Below, piece by piece: positions 1 to 8,412 of a stretch of 45,698 nt of DNA. Every line of letters begins with the position of its first letter. The stretch's first letter is position 1. The notes beneath the pieces were generated by a model. The model was not told the DNA's origin, searched no databases, and worked only from the letters and a program-made list of their open reading frames with translations. This stretch comes from Roseobacter sp. (GTDB taxonomy: Bacteria > Pseudomonadota > Alphaproteobacteria > Rhodobacterales > Rhodobacteraceae): contig NZ_JAHEHZ010000007.1 of assembly GCF_024639605.1 (NCBI RefSeq), positions 1 through 45,698 of the forward strand, written 5' to 3'. Both the position numbers and the translations under genes were made by a program.

Positions 1-432
1 CACCAGGGATATGAGATGTTCGCGGAGCTGATGGAATTTGCCTATGAAAAAGGCCAGCCGTCGGCACTGGCAGCCTTTTCCGCGACCGGACGCGCCTATC
101 TTGCTTTTGCGCGCAAATATCCGGGTCACTATATTGCGATGTTTGAAAGCGGGATCAGCGTGAACCGCACGCCGGAGCTTGCAGCGGCCGCGGCGCGCGC
201 CAGTGCGGTTCTGGAAAGGGCCGCGACAGATCTCAGCCAGCACATACCCGAAGACAAACGACCGCCCGCGTCGATGTTCTCAGCGCATATCTGGGCCATG
301 AGCCACGGGGTCGTCGAGCTTTTTGCGCGCAATTCCCCGGGACGCGCCTCGCCTTTTCCGCCGGATGATCTTCTGGAAACAGGCATCGGCATCTACCTTC
401 GTGGCCTCGGCCTGATTTCCCCGGATCAGTAA
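1..432 (+). CDS. TetR-type transcriptional regulator, C-terminal part (truncated by window edge)
   Basis: The frame is open from base 1 and ends at a TAA at 430-432, so only the C-terminal effector-binding half is here; the HTH lies outside the window. The visible 143 residues are helical and carry the W...HG pattern (AHIWAMSHGVVELFARN) typical of the WHG-type ligand domain of TetR family repressors. The ATG at 16 in the ORF track is internal. The ligand and target cannot be inferred. No clear terminator follows. The call rests on the C-terminal pattern alone. Confidence 0.72.
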   Translation, partial: HQGYEMFAELMEFAYEKGQPSALAAFSATGRAYLAFARKYPGHYIAMFESGISVNRTPELAAAAARASAVLERAATDLSQHIPEDKRPPASMFSAHIWAMSHGVVELFARNSPGRASPFPPDDLLETGIGIYLRGLGLISPDQ

Positions 433-812
433 CCCCGTACCGCAAAATCTGCGCGTGTCCCGGGTGGGATCCGTCGCAGGTTGTTCTTTCACGCGACATC
501 CAATTCGAAATTTGCGTTAATTTGCCTGTCAGGTGTACGGAACAGAGAAGTTCCTCGTCTGATTTCTGAGTTGCGGAAGCCGCTGTCTGCAGATCTCTCA
601 TTCCCCTGCCCGTCACGTGACAAACCACGTCCATCGACGTGTTGTGGAACTCCGGCAATGATGCCCGCGGGATCAAAGACGATTCTGAGTGCCCCGGGCT
701 GCCCGGAGCGGCCATGCGCCGTCGCCGGACCTGAAAGGCTGAAGGCTGGCGGAATGACCTGTCGTCCCAGGGCCCTGGCGGCCACACCGGAGCTCGAAAA
801 GCTCTCATCGCA
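433..812. other. Gene-free interval with a cluster of palindromes
   Basis: About 380 bases lie between the regulator and the rpsI terminator. ORFs on both strands here have low-complexity, Arg/Pro/Ser-rich translations and overlap one another, so I do not call a gene. The one visible structure is at 612-647: a perfect 10-bp palindrome GTCACGTGAC (612-621), then CACGT-N6-ACGTG (626-641) nested inside CCAC...GTGG (625-647). It could be an operator or a folded RNA; the function is unknown. Confidence 0.5.
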
Positions 813-813
813 A

Positions 814-841
814 TAAAAAAAGCCGCCCCCGAAGGAGCGGC
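814..841 (-). terminator. Rho-independent terminator of rplM-rpsI
   Basis: Read on the minus strand, an 8-bp stem (GCCGCTCC/GGGGCGGC, one G-T wobble) closes a TTCG tetraloop and is followed by a seven-T run. It lies 24 bases past the rpsI stop codon. Confidence 0.93.
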
Positions 842-864
842 CTTTCCGATAGAATGATGGTCGG

Positions 865-1374
865 TCAGCGCTTGGAGAACTGGAAGCTCTTACGCGCTTT
901 GGCTTTACCGTATTTCTTCCGTTCCACGACACGGCTGTCGCGGGTGAGGAAGCCTGCGGCTTTCAGAGCGCCACGCAGCGAGGGGTCGTAAAGCTGCAGC
1001 GCTTTGGAAACGCCGTGCTTGACCGCACCGGCCTGACCGGACAGACCGCCGCCTTTGACGGTGGCAACCACGTCGAACTGGCCCTCTGTGCCGGAAACGG
1101 TGAACGGCTGAGCGAGGATCATTTGCAGCACGGGACGCGCGAAATATTCGTTCTGCGGCTTGCCGTTCACGGTCACCTTGCCGGAACCCGGCTTGATCCA
1201 GACACGGGCAACCGCGTCCTTACGCTTGCCTGTGGCATAGGACCGGCCGAGGTCGTCACGGACCGGCTCACGCTGGATCGCTTCTTCGGCGGCCACGCCC
1301 TGAGCGGCACCGATGTTTTCGGTCACAACGTCTTTAAGGTCTTCGAGTGTGTTGATTTCGTCAGCCATGCTCAT
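865..1374 (-). CDS. rpsI: 30S ribosomal protein S9
   Basis: S9 of the small ribosomal subunit; its C-terminal tail reaches the P-site tRNA. The core [14 protein letters not shown] and the basic C-terminus ending in FSKR are diagnostic. At 167-169 aa it is longer than E. coli S9 (about 130 aa) because of an acidic N-terminal extension of roughly 40 residues, as is usual in alphaproteobacteria. Its first ATG (1374) overlaps the rplM stop as ATGA, but a GGAG motif is better spaced (9 nt) for the second ATG at 1368, giving MADEINT, so the true start may be 1368. It is cotranscribed with rplM. Confidence 0.97.
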   Translation of the reverse strand: MSMADEINTLEDLKDVVTENIGAAQGVAAEEAIQREPVRDDLGRSYATGKRKDAVARVWIKPGSGKVTVNGKPQNEYFARPVLQMILAQPFTVSGTEGQFDVVATVKGGGLSGQAGAVKHGVSKALQLYDPSLRGALKAAGFLTRDSRVVERKKYGKAKARKSFQFSKR

Positions 1375-1832
1375 GCACTCCGGGTGTTTTTGCTGTTCAT
1401 GGATGCGACATCCAGAACTTCGGGGCTCTGGGCCTCGTGAGGGTGTTCACCGCCTGCGTAAACGCGCAGGTTGGTCATCACCTGACGGCTCAGACGGTTG
1501 CCGGGCAGCATACGCTTGACGGCAAGGGTCACGACCCGCTCGGGGTGTGCGCCTTCGAGGATCTGCGCTTTGGTGCGCGATTTGATCCCGCCGGGGTGAC
1601 CGGTGTGCCAGTAATGATGCTCGTCCCGCTTCTTGCCGGTCAGCTGGATCTTGTCAGCGTTGATGACGATCACGTTGTCTCCGCAATCCATATGCGGCGT
1701 GAAGGACGGTTTATGTTTGCCGCGCAGGCGCTGTGCGACGATCGATGCAAGACGTCCCAGAACAACGCCTTCAGCGTCGATCAGGATCCATTTCTTGTCG
1801 ATATCTGCGGGTGTGGCAGAAAAGGTTTTCAT
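1371..1832 (-). CDS. rplM: 50S ribosomal protein L13
   Basis: L13 is an early-assembly 23S rRNA-binding protein of the large subunit. The sequence has the family motifs [17 protein letters not shown] near the N-terminus, HPGGIKSRT in the middle and AVKRMLPGN towards the C-terminus. At 153 aa it is slightly longer than the E. coli protein (142 aa). A GGGGA Shine-Dalgarno motif precedes the ATG. It is the first gene of the rplM-rpsI operon, and its stop overlaps the rpsI start by four bases, which suggests translational coupling. A good promoter lies about 60 bp upstream. Confidence 0.97.
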   Translation of the reverse strand: MKTFSATPADIDKKWILIDAEGVVLGRLASIVAQRLRGKHKPSFTPHMDCGDNVIVINADKIQLTGKKRDEHHYWHTGHPGGIKSRTKAQILEGAHPERVVTLAVKRMLPGNRLSRQVMTNLRVYAGGEHPHEAQSPEVLDVASMNSKNTRSA

Positions 1833-1895
1833 GGACGGTTCCCCGTTTAGGATGGAAAGCCGTGCAGGGCGCCCGGCTCGTAATCAGATCGGGTG

Positions 1896-1923
1896 GTTAT
1901 ACAGGCGGTGTTTTTCACGTCAA
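1896..1923 (-). promoter_or_regulatory. Sigma-70-type promoter of rplM-rpsI
   Basis: On the minus strand TTGACG (1918-1923) is separated by 16 nt from TATAAC (1896-1901). Five of six bases match the consensus in each box. Transcription would start near 1889 and give a leader of about 55 nt before the rplM ATG. The sequence upstream (1925-1995) is strongly AT-rich and could act as an UP-like element. Confidence 0.75.
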
Positions 1924-1993
1924 GCGCAGTGATTTTGAAATAATCAAATAAAAACAAAAGGATATAAAATAGGTATTATTTTACCCCATAAAA

Positions 1994-3409
1994 TCATACA
2001 GTCAGTTGTTCAGGGGGATTGTCGAGCAGCTGGCGCAGGCGCAGCACGGCAGCCTCGAAGCTTTTCAGCGAGACACCGGCGTTGATCGCAAGGCGCACGG
2101 CATGTGGCGCGCGCGCGTCCCGGCAGACAAATTCCTCTGCCGCGCGGATCTGCACGCCCTGTGCTTCTGCAGCCTGACAAAAAGCGCCCGACCGCCACCC
2201 CAGCGGCAGGCGCAGCCACAAGAACGGAACATCCGGCCGCCAGGACACATCGTACCCGCCAAGAATATTGACCGCGCTGCGGACGTATTCACCGGAGACC
2301 CTGCAGGTCTCGGCGGCCAGCCGGTCAATCCGGGGATGGGCAAGCAGCATCGCACAGAGGTCAATCAGCGGCGTCGCCAGCCCGAAACAGTTGTATTCGG
2401 CAACCCGGCGCAGATCGGGCGTGCGCCCGTCCGGGGCAATGGCAAAACCGATCCGGAGCGCCGGCGTCAGCGTCTTGGCAAGTGAAGAGACATACCACCC
2501 CCGCTCAGGCGCGAGCATCCTGTAGGTCGGTGCGCGATCGACGCGCATGCGGTAGCAATCGTCCTCGACAATCTGCAGATCGTTGCGCCGGGCGACGTCC
2601 ACAAGCGCTTCGCGCCGCGTCACGGGCGTGAAAAGGCCGGTCGGGTTATGAACCTCTGGCGAGGTGCAGAAAATCTGTGCGTCGTGTTTTTTTGCGGCCT
2701 CTTCCAGGGCTTCGGGGATCACACCCTGAGCATCCATCGCAACCGGGATCACATCTGCCCGCAGGAGTTCCGCAGCCCTTCGGAACCCGGGATAGGACAA
2801 CTCCTCGATCAGTACAGCAGGCTTGCTGCCGCGCAGGATCGCCTGAAAGATCAGCGACAAGCCGTTCTGCCCGCCATGGGACAAAACGATGTCAGTCTGT
2901 GAAAACGCACCCAGAGGTGTGCCGGTGAGCCAGCGCACGACCGCCTCGCGCGCGGGCCTGGCGCCGGACCGGCTGGGATAATGCATAATGCCCGAGGGCG
3001 GATCCTGAGCGATACGTTCCAGCATGTCACGGATCAGCCTGTCCTGCCCCACCGCCGGAAGATGCGGAGAGAACATACTAACAGCAAACGGGTTTCCATT
3101 CTCTTCGGCGCGGTGCGGGATCACATCAATCTCAATCGGAGCTTCGGCGAGAGGAACAGGCTTCGTCGCCGCCACAAATGTTCCGCGCCCCACTTCTGCG
3201 CGCAGCGTGCCGTTTTCGGTGAGGATTTTATAGGCCCGCGCGACTGTGCCGGGGGTGATCTTCAGCGTCCAGGCCAGATCGCGTACCGGCGGGAGCCTGT
3301 CGTTCTCCGACAAGAGCCCCGATTCAATGCCACGCCGGATCATCTCCATTACGGCTTTGTACTTGGGTCCCTGCCCTTCGACCTGTTCCGGTCGCCAAAT
3401 TGTACCCAT
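1994..3409 (-). CDS. MocR-family regulator: GntR HTH fused to a PLP aminotransferase-like domain
   Basis: Residues 1-80 form a GntR winged helix (LPPVRDLAWTLKITPGTVARAY...GRGTFVA). Residues 110-471 are a fold-type I aminotransferase-like domain with HNPTG (254-258), EDDCY (282-286) and the PLP-binding lysine K312 in SSLAKTLTPALRIGF. MocR proteins usually sense PLP, often with an amino compound, and regulate a neighbouring gene. The ORF track extends to 3754 (586 aa), but the domain starts at MGTIWRPEQV (ATG at 3409); the extension would run through the divergent promoter region and into the DUF1127 gene, so I reject it. At 471 aa the length fits the family. It is divergent from the DUF1127 gene, its likely target besides itself. 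The ligand is unknown. Confidence 0.9.
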   Translation of the reverse strand: MGTIWRPEQVEGQGPKYKAVMEMIRRGIESGLLSENDRLPPVRDLAWTLKITPGTVARAYKILTENGTLRAEVGRGTFVAATKPVPLAEAPIEIDVIPHRAEENGNPFAVSMFSPHLPAVGQDRLIRDMLERIAQDPPSGIMHYPSRSGARPAREAVVRWLTGTPLGAFSQTDIVLSHGGQNGLSLIFQAILRGSKPAVLIEELSYPGFRRAAELLRADVIPVAMDAQGVIPEALEEAAKKHDAQIFCTSPEVHNPTGLFTPVTRREALVDVARRNDLQIVEDDCYRMRVDRAPTYRMLAPERGWYVSSLAKTLTPALRIGFAIAPDGRTPDLRRVAEYNCFGLATPLIDLCAMLLAHPRIDRLAAETCRVSGEYVRSAVNILGGYDVSWRPDVPFLWLRLPLGWRSGAFCQAAEAQGVQIRAAEEFVCRDARAPHAVRLAINAGVSLKSFEAAVLRLRQLLDNPPEQLTV

Positions 3410-3490
3410 TACAATATTTCCGTAGCGAGGAAGTGTGAGGTATCGTATCAATACAGTATGGCAAACCCGCCACATTGTGTCAATACAATA
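3407..3490 (+). repeat. Three phased direct repeats (CAWTACARTA), candidate MocR operator
   Basis: Three same-strand 10-mers lie between the divergent genes: CATTACAATA (3407-3416), CAATACAGTA (3449-3458) and CAATACAATA (3481-3490). The last two extend to 14-mers with 12 identities (GTATCAATACAGTA and GTGTCAATACAATA). Start-to-start distances are 42 and 32 bp, close to four and three helical turns, so all three would face the same side of the DNA. The first copy overlaps the mocR start codon. The other two overlap the -10 and -35 of the predicted mocR promoter. Confidence 0.6.
3455..3483 (-). promoter_or_regulatory. Predicted promoter of the mocR gene
   Basis: On the minus strand a perfect TTGACA (3478-3483) lies 17 nt from CATACT (3455-3460; four of six match TATAAT). 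Transcription would start near 3448, giving a leader of about 40 nt. Two copies of the phased repeat cover these boxes, which would fit autorepression. Confidence 0.6.
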
Positions 3491-3502
3491 CAGGAGATCC
3501 CC

Positions 3503-3736
3503 ATGACACAGGATATGACCCTCTCGCCCCGCACGCTGGACTATCTTAACCGCACCCGTACGGTTCCGATGCTGTCGCTGATCGCGGTCGAATTCGCGGT
3601 CTGCCTGTCGCAATGGGTCACGCGGCGCCGCACAAGGCAGGCGCTCCGGCAGCTGACAGTCTGGCAGCTGGAAGACGTGGGGCTGACACCTGAGATGGCT
3701 CATCGCGAGGCATCCAAGGTGTTCTGGCGCGCGTAG
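3503..3736 (+). CDS. DUF1127 domain protein
   Basis: This 77-aa basic protein starts at an ATG behind AGGAGAT. The C-terminal half carries the DUF1127 pattern RQALRQLTVWQLEDVGLTPEMAHREASKVFW. The N-terminal 50 residues include a hydrophobic stretch (VPMLSLIAVEFAVCL). The ORF track merges it into a 251-aa frame starting at 2981, whose N-terminal part is only the antisense of mocR. Small DUF1127 proteins are widespread in alphaproteobacteria, and one from Rhodobacter sphaeroides (CcaF1) is known to bind RNA; whether this one does is not visible. Its position opposite mocR, with shared repeats in between, suggests control by that regulator. Confidence 0.85.
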   Translation: MTQDMTLSPRTLDYLNRTRTVPMLSLIAVEFAVCLSQWVTRRRTRQALRQLTVWQLEDVGLTPEMAHREASKVFWRA

Positions 3737-3770
3737 TCTCCCCGGTACGCGCAACAGACCTCTTCCCTTC

Positions 3771-3797
3771 GGCCGGGCCTGTCCCGGCCGCTTTTTT
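3771..3797 (+). terminator. Rho-independent terminator of the DUF1127 gene
   Basis: GGCCGGG and CCCGGCC form a perfect 7-bp stem around a 5-nt loop (3771-3789), followed by GC and six Ts. It lies 35 bases past the DUF1127 stop codon. Confidence 0.92.
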
Positions 3798-3912
3798 GCG
3801 CACCCGCGGATCCGGCTGCGCGACAGACCGGTTGCTTTCCGCTGCTGTCGCAGTAGGCTCAGATCACTTCAAACGGTTTTAAACCCGACCAGACTTTTCA
3901 GAAAGACCTGAT

Positions 3913-4326
3913 ATGACCCTCAAAGACACAGCCATGGAATTCTTCGATGCATGCGAAACCGGGAAAGGCTGGGATGCCTGCGCCAGATACTGTGCCACGG
4001 GTGCGACTTTTTCGGCCCAGGCCGGCGCACTGGGCGATGTCACCACGCTCGAAGCCTATACAGAATGGATGAAGGGGCTGCTTGTCCCGCTGCCGGACGG
4101 ACGCTACGAGCTTATGTCGGTTGGCGTGGATGAGGAACGCGGCAGTGTCTGCATTGCCGCCACGTTCCACGGCACGCACACCGTCGATGCGGGAGGCAAC
4201 CCGCCTACCGGAAAATCAGTGGCTTCCGAATACGCTTATGTCATCCGGCTCAAAGGCGATAAAATCACCCACATGACCAAGATCTGGAACGACGTCTATG
4301 CGGTTCAGGCGCTCGGATGGGCGTGA
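3913..4326 (+). CDS. SnoaL-like / NTF2-fold protein
   Basis: This 137-aa single-domain protein begins with an amphipathic helix (AMEFFDACETGKGWDACARYC) and continues with the alternating strands of the NTF2/SnoaL cone fold (ATFSAQAGALGD, VCIAATFHGTHT, SEYAYVIRLKGDKITHMTKIWND). Families of this fold include polyketide cyclases, ketosteroid isomerase relatives and many proteins of unknown activity, so no reaction can be assigned. The conserved end (KITHMTKIWND.YA..QLGWA type) is typical of a small group often annotated simply as nuclear transport factor 2 family. It is followed after 42 bases by a GGCT-like gene and may be cotranscribed with it. Confidence 0.75.
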   Translation: MTLKDTAMEFFDACETGKGWDACARYCATGATFSAQAGALGDVTTLEAYTEWMKGLLVPLPDGRYELMSVGVDEERGSVCIAATFHGTHTVDAGGNPPTGKSVASEYAYVIRLKGDKITHMTKIWNDVYAVQALGWA

Positions 4327-4368
4327 TGCCGGTGTCTCTGCCAGGCCCGGCCGCCCTCAAACCGGCCC

Positions 4369-4740
4369 ATGGCTGACGATGCGGCAAGCCATACGCGCCT
4401 GCTTGTCTATGGCACGCTGGCGCCCGGCGAAGTCAATCACCACCAGTTGTGGCCCCTCGCCGGCACATGGGGCCGTGCCACGATCCGCGGGCATCTGGAT
4501 CCTACAGGCTGGGGGGCGGCGCATGGCTGCCCGGGTTTCATTCCGGATCCAGGGGGCGCGGAAGCTGACGTACACCTTTTTATCTCCGACGATCTGCCCG
4601 CCCACTGGAAACGTCTTGATGCATTCGAGGAGGCTGATTACTGCCGCACTGTGATTGTGGCGCAGACTGAGAGCGGCCCGTGCCGGGCCTGCATCTACGC
4701 CTTTACCGCATTACCGGCCGGGCGTGGCGGCAGCGCGTAG
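4369..4740 (+). CDS. Gamma-glutamylcyclotransferase-fold (AIG2-like) protein
   Basis: This 123-aa protein has the nucleotide-like loop motif LLVYGTLAPGE near residues 11-21 and an acidic LDAFEEADY segment around residue 85, where the catalytic glutamate of the GGCT/AIG2 fold is found. Members cyclise gamma-glutamyl amines or act on other gamma-glutamyl conjugates; this small bacterial type is mostly uncharacterised. The C-terminus overlaps the end of the convergent thioesterase gene by 46 bases, so the two transcripts share antisense 3' ends. Confidence 0.78.
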   Translation: MADDAASHTRLLVYGTLAPGEVNHHQLWPLAGTWGRATIRGHLDPTGWGAAHGCPGFIPDPGGAEADVHLFISDDLPAHWKRLDAFEEADYCRTVIVAQTESGPCRACIYAFTALPAGRGGSA

Positions 4741-5138
4741 GTCAGACCGGCCCGCGCCACCAGCTGAGCAGAGCCATCCGACCGGATCCGCACATCCGTA
4801 ACGGCCAGCTGTCTGCCGAGCTTCAGAAGCGTGGCCTCGGCGATCAGATCCTTACCTGCCGCCGGTTTGCGCATGAAATCGATCGAACAGTTTGTCGTGA
4901 CTGCCAGCGCTTGCCGCCCGATCATCGCCAGCGTCACAATGTAGGCCGCGACATCGGCCAGGGCGAACATGGACGGCCCTGAGATCGTGCCACCCGGACG
5001 CAGATGTTTTTCGCGCGTCACCAGACGAACGCGCGCTGCGTTTTCCGTCACTTTCTCAATGACGAAATCCCCTTCCACCTGCGGGAAAACCTCTTCGAGA
5101 AAGGTCCCGATCTCGGACGCGCTCAGTTGTACCGGCAT
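4695..5138 (-). CDS. PaaI-like hotdog-fold thioesterase
   Basis: This 147-aa hotdog protein has the family core GGTISGPSMFALADVAAYIVTLAMIG, where the aspartate in ALAD is the usual catalytic residue, followed by SIDFMRKPAAGKDLIAEA. It probably hydrolyses an acyl-CoA; the acyl group cannot be read from the sequence. The ORF track starts at 5213, but MPVQLSASEIG (ATG at 5138) follows a purine-rich GGGGGAAGAG, and the longer N-terminus has no family character. Its stop codon lies inside the convergent GGCT-like gene. Confidence 0.82.
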   Translation of the reverse strand: MPVQLSASEIGTFLEEVFPQVEGDFVIEKVTENAARVRLVTREKHLRPGGTISGPSMFALADVAAYIVTLAMIGRQALAVTTNCSIDFMRKPAAGKDLIAEATLLKLGRQLAVTDVRIRSDGSAQLVARAGLTYALPPRPAGNAVKA

Positions 5139-5502
5139 CTGTGCTCTTCCCCCTGCCCTGTCGTCCGAGTTTCGCGAAATCTGCGGCCAGAGCAACCCAT
5201 CTGCGGGCAGCAATCATAGCAGTGGCGATTGTTTCCAGTCCGGGGCTTCAGCGTTTCGAAAACTATGCTTCCAATTCAGGCGGTAAAGTGGCACTTCTGG
5301 GGCGAAGGGTATGCGTACCCTGCGACTGTTTCGGGTCGCTGCCGGCGGAGGGTCCCTCCGGGTCAGTCTCTCCTGGCCGACATTCCCGCGGCGGCGACCC
5401 CAAAACTCTTTCATCTTTGTATCGACGTGCCTGCGACCGGGGCGGTGCGACATGAGGCGCGGCGCGGTTGCACCGGACCCCTGGCTGTTTTACACGGCGG
5501 GT
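5139..5502. other. Gene-free interval upstream of trmFO
   Basis: This 364-base gap separates the thioesterase gene and trmFO, which point away from each other. I see no credible gene. The visible structures are two small perfect inverted repeats, AGGGTA-TGCG-TACCCT (5306-5321) and GGAGGG-T-CCCTCC (5347-5359). They may fold in a trmFO leader. Clear promoter boxes are not recognisable. Confidence 0.5.
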
Positions 5503-6855
5503 ATGACACAGGAACTTCATATCATCGGCGGCGGCATGGCTGGCTCCGAAGCGGCCTGGCAGGCAGCAAACGCAGGCATTTCCGTTGTTGTGCATGAAAT
5601 GCGCCCTGCGGTCGGAACCTTTGCGCATCAGACCGGGCTTCTGGGTGAGATGGTCTGCTCCAACAGCTTCCGCTCGGACGATCATGAGCAGAACGCCGTG
5701 GGCCTGTTGCATTGGGAGATGCGCGAGGCCGGCGGGCTTATCATGCGCACGGCTGACAAACACCGGCTGCCGGCGGGTGGCGCGCTGGCGGTCGACCGCG
5801 ACCCTTTTGCACAATCGGTTACGGACGCATTGCTGGCGCATCCCAATGTGCGCGTCGAATATGGCGAAATTCGCGCACTGCCGCGAGAGGGACACTGGAT
5901 CATTGCCACCGGTCCGCTGACGTCCTCGGCTCTGGGAGAGGCGATCGCGGCCGAAACCGGCGCGGAAGCGCTGGCTTTTTTCGATGCCATCGCGCCGATC
6001 GTTTATCATGACAGCATCGATATGAGCAAAGCCTGGATGCAGTCACGCTATGACAAAGGCGAGACCGAAGAAGAGCGCACCGCCTATCTCAACTGCCCGA
6101 TGGATAAAGCACAATACGAGGCTTTCATCGACGCGCTGATTGCTGCGGATAAAACCGAATTTCACGAAGGAGAGACTGCGGGTTATTTCGACGGCTGTCT
6201 GCCCATCGAGGTGATGGCCGAACGCGGGCGAGAGACCCTGCGCTTTGGACCGATGAAGCCGGTTGGTCTGACCAATCCGCACCAGCCTGATGTGAAGCCC
6301 TATGCCGTCGTGCAGTTGCGCCGCGACAACAAACTGGGCACGCTTTACAATATCGTGGGCTTTCAGACGAAGATGAAGTATGGCGCGCAGGCCGATGTTT
6401 TCAAATGCATTCCAGGTCTTGAAGAGGCACGCTTTGCACGTCTGGGCGGCATCCACCGCAACACCTTTCTGAATGCGCCGACGCTGCTCGACGGGCAGAT
6501 GCGGCTGCGCTCACAACCCAATATCCGTTTTGCGGGGCAGATTACCGGCGTCGAGGGGTATGTGGAATCTGCCGCCATGGGCATGCTTGCGGGTCGCCTC
6601 GCCGCCGCTGAGATACGCGGCGAGACGCTGGAAACACCTCCCGACACCACGGCGACGGGTGCGCTGATCACCCACATTTCCGGCGGGGCAGAAGCGAAAA
6701 CCTTTCAGCCGATGAATGTCAATTTTGGTCTCTTTCCGCCTGTGGAAGGCCTTAAAGGCGGGCGGCGCGGGCGCAAAGACCGGTACAAAGCGTATACCGA
6801 CAGGGGCAAAGCTGACTGGAAAGCCTGGCTCTCGGGGGCTATGGCGCCTGCGTGA
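5503..6855 (+). CDS. trmFO: Methylenetetrahydrofolate-tRNA-(uracil-54-C5)-methyltransferase, FAD/folate dependent
   Basis: TrmFO makes ribothymidine at position 54 in the tRNA T-loop, using methylenetetrahydrofolate as carbon donor and FAD as reductant. The protein starts with the FAD loop [14 protein letters not shown] (residues 7-20). The two cysteines important in this family sit in EMVCSNSF (C52) and DGCLPIE (C232). The C-terminal NVNFGLFPP segment is also typical. At 450 aa it has the usual length. The ORF track begins at 5311; I use the ATG at 5503 because it places the FAD motif at the N-terminus as in homologues. TrmFO replaces the SAM-dependent TrmA in many Firmicutes and alphaproteobacteria. 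It is followed by a methyltransferase and gluQ on the same strand. Confidence 0.95.
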   Translation: MTQELHIIGGGMAGSEAAWQAANAGISVVVHEMRPAVGTFAHQTGLLGEMVCSNSFRSDDHEQNAVGLLHWEMREAGGLIMRTADKHRLPAGGALAVDRDPFAQSVTDALLAHPNVRVEYGEIRALPREGHWIIATGPLTSSALGEAIAAETGAEALAFFDAIAPIVYHDSIDMSKAWMQSRYDKGETEEERTAYLNCPMDKAQYEAFIDALIAADKTEFHEGETAGYFDGCLPIEVMAERGRETLRFGPMKPVGLTNPHQPDVKPYAVVQLRRDNKLGTLYNIVGFQTKMKYGAQADVFKCIPGLEEARFARLGGIHRNTFLNAPTLLDGQMRLRSQPNIRFAGQITGVEGYVESAAMGMLAGRLAAAEIRGETLETPPDTTATGALITHISGGAEAKTFQPMNVNFGLFPPVEGLKGGRRGRKDRYKAYTDRGKADWKAWLSGAMAPA

Positions 6856-6935
6856 TACGCAGGTGATCGCCGCGCAGTGGGGGTCCCGGGCGCTCCACTG
6901 GACAGTCCGGGCGAAACTATTTTAACTTTGTCGTC

Positions 6936-7550
6936 ATGAGCAAAACTTATCTCGACAAGGTTTATGAGGCCCGCGATGCGGCCTCGACACGCGAACTTTA
7001 CGATAAATGGGCTGGAAGCTACGAAGCTGAAACCGCCGCAAACGGCTACGCAACGCCCGGTCGGTGTGCCAGAGCGCTGCGCCGCTTCACCGATGATCTC
7101 AGCGCGCCGGTGCTCGACTTCGGCTGTGGCACCGGACTGTCGGGGCTGGCACTGAAGCTTGAGGGATTTGAGGTGATCGACGGGTATGATCTCTCTGCCG
7201 ATATGCTGCGCGAGGCGCGGGCCAAGAACATCTACCGCACTCTGGAACAGATCGAAGCAGACGACCCGTTACCCTTCACGCCGGGCGACTATCCGACGAT
7301 CGCGGCGATCGGCGTGATCGGTGCCGGTGCCGCCCCGATCAGTTTGCTTCACACGCTGATCCGCAGCCTCAGACAGGGCGGCAAGATGGTCTTTTCCTTT
7401 AACGATCACGCGCTGGAAGATCCGGCAAACGAGGCCGGTCTTTGCGAATGGCTTGATTGCGGTGCCGCCCGGTTATTGTTTCGCGAGCACGGGCCACATC
7501 TGCCCGGTATTAACCTGAAGTCCATCGCCTACGTTATTGAAAAGGCGTGA
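6936..7550 (+). CDS. Class I SAM-dependent methyltransferase
   Basis: This 204-aa Rossmann-fold methyltransferase has motif I VLDFGCGTGLSG near residue 60, an acidic motif II ending in DGYDLSADML (about 82-91) and a late motif GGKMVFSFND. The N-terminal YDKWAGSYEAE resembles small methyltransferases acting on metabolites rather than on DNA or rRNA. The substrate is unknown. Its TGA overlaps the GTG start of gluQ, which suggests coupled translation and perhaps a related role, though no tRNA-binding domain is visible. Confidence 0.85.
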   Translation: MSKTYLDKVYEARDAASTRELYDKWAGSYEAETAANGYATPGRCARALRRFTDDLSAPVLDFGCGTGLSGLALKLEGFEVIDGYDLSADMLREARAKNIYRTLEQIEADDPLPFTPGDYPTIAAIGVIGAGAAPISLLHTLIRSLRQGGKMVFSFNDHALEDPANEAGLCEWLDCGAARLLFREHGPHLPGINLKSIAYVIEKA

Positions 7551-8407
7551 TATTTACAACACGCTTTGCGCCGTCTCCGACGGGTCCGCTGCATCTGGGG
7601 CACGCTTTTTCGGCGCTTCTTGCCTCGGATCAGGCACGGCTGTCGGGGGGGCGGTTTCTGCTGCGCATAGAGGACATTGACCGGTCGCGGTCGCGCGACC
7701 GCTGGGAGGCGCAGATTTATGACGATCTGGCCTGGCTGGGGATCTCATGGGAAATGCCTGTGATGCGCCAGTCTGACAATATGCACGCCTATCATTCGGC
7801 TCTCAAAGGCCTCTGGGCGCGAGGTCTGCTCTATGCCTGTCACTGCAACCGCCGCGATATTCTGGCGGCGGCATCGGCCCCGCAGGAAGGCGCGCCCCTC
7901 ACCGGCCCTGACGGTGTGATCTATCCCGGCACCTGCCGCGATCTGCCGCGTGATCCCGCCTCTGAGATGCCGCAGGACACGGCGCTGCGCCTCAATCTGC
8001 GTGCGGCGGCAACTGTGCTCAGCGGTCCGCTGTCTTATGTGGAGACAGGCCGGCCCGGCCCGCCGCAGACTGTGACTGCCGGTATTGCCGATCTGCAGCA
8101 GTCCGCGGGCGATGTGGTGGTTGCGCGACGCGACATGGGCACGTCTTATCATCTTTCCGTGGTCGTCGATGACGCGGCACAGCAGATAACCGATGTGGTG
8201 CGCGGAAAAGACCTTTCTGAGGCCACGGTGATCCATGTGCTGCTGCAGCACCTGCTCGGGCTGCCGGTGCCGCGTTATCATCACCACCGGCTGATCCGTG
8301 ACGAGGCGGGCAGACGACTGGCCAAACGGGACGATGCGCGCGCAATCGCAACGTATCGCGAAGCAGGTGCAACGCCTCAGGACATCCGGCGCATGGTCGG
8401 GCTATGA
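7547..8407 (+). CDS. gluQ: Glutamyl-Q tRNA(Asp) synthetase
   Basis: GluQ charges glutamate onto the queuosine base at position 34 of tRNA(Asp), without an anticodon-binding domain of its own. The 286-aa protein matches the catalytic half of GluRS: HLGH as the HIGH motif (16-19), the zinc ligands of the family (C98, C100, Y126, C130) and a KMSKS-like RLAKRDDA near the C-terminus. It ends where GluRS would continue into the anticodon domain. The start is a GTG overlapping the methyltransferase stop (GTGA). It converges on hisI with a gap of 5 bases. Confidence 0.94.
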   Translation: MIFTTRFAPSPTGPLHLGHAFSALLASDQARLSGGRFLLRIEDIDRSRSRDRWEAQIYDDLAWLGISWEMPVMRQSDNMHAYHSALKGLWARGLLYACHCNRRDILAAASAPQEGAPLTGPDGVIYPGTCRDLPRDPASEMPQDTALRLNLRAAATVLSGPLSYVETGRPGPPQTVTAGIADLQQSAGDVVVARRDMGTSYHLSVVVDDAAQQITDVVRGKDLSEATVIHVLLQHLLGLPVPRYHHHRLIRDEAGRRLAKRDDARAIATYREAGATPQDIRRMVGL

Positions 8408-8412
8408 CGCAA

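Noticed and set aside
489-932. 147-aa minus-strand ORF across the rpsI terminator
   Set aside because: It overlaps rpsI and the terminator and has no family character.
3410-3754. N-terminal extension of the MocR regulator to 586 aa
   Set aside because: The GntR domain starts at the ATG at 3409; the extension runs across the divergent promoter and antisense to DUF1127.
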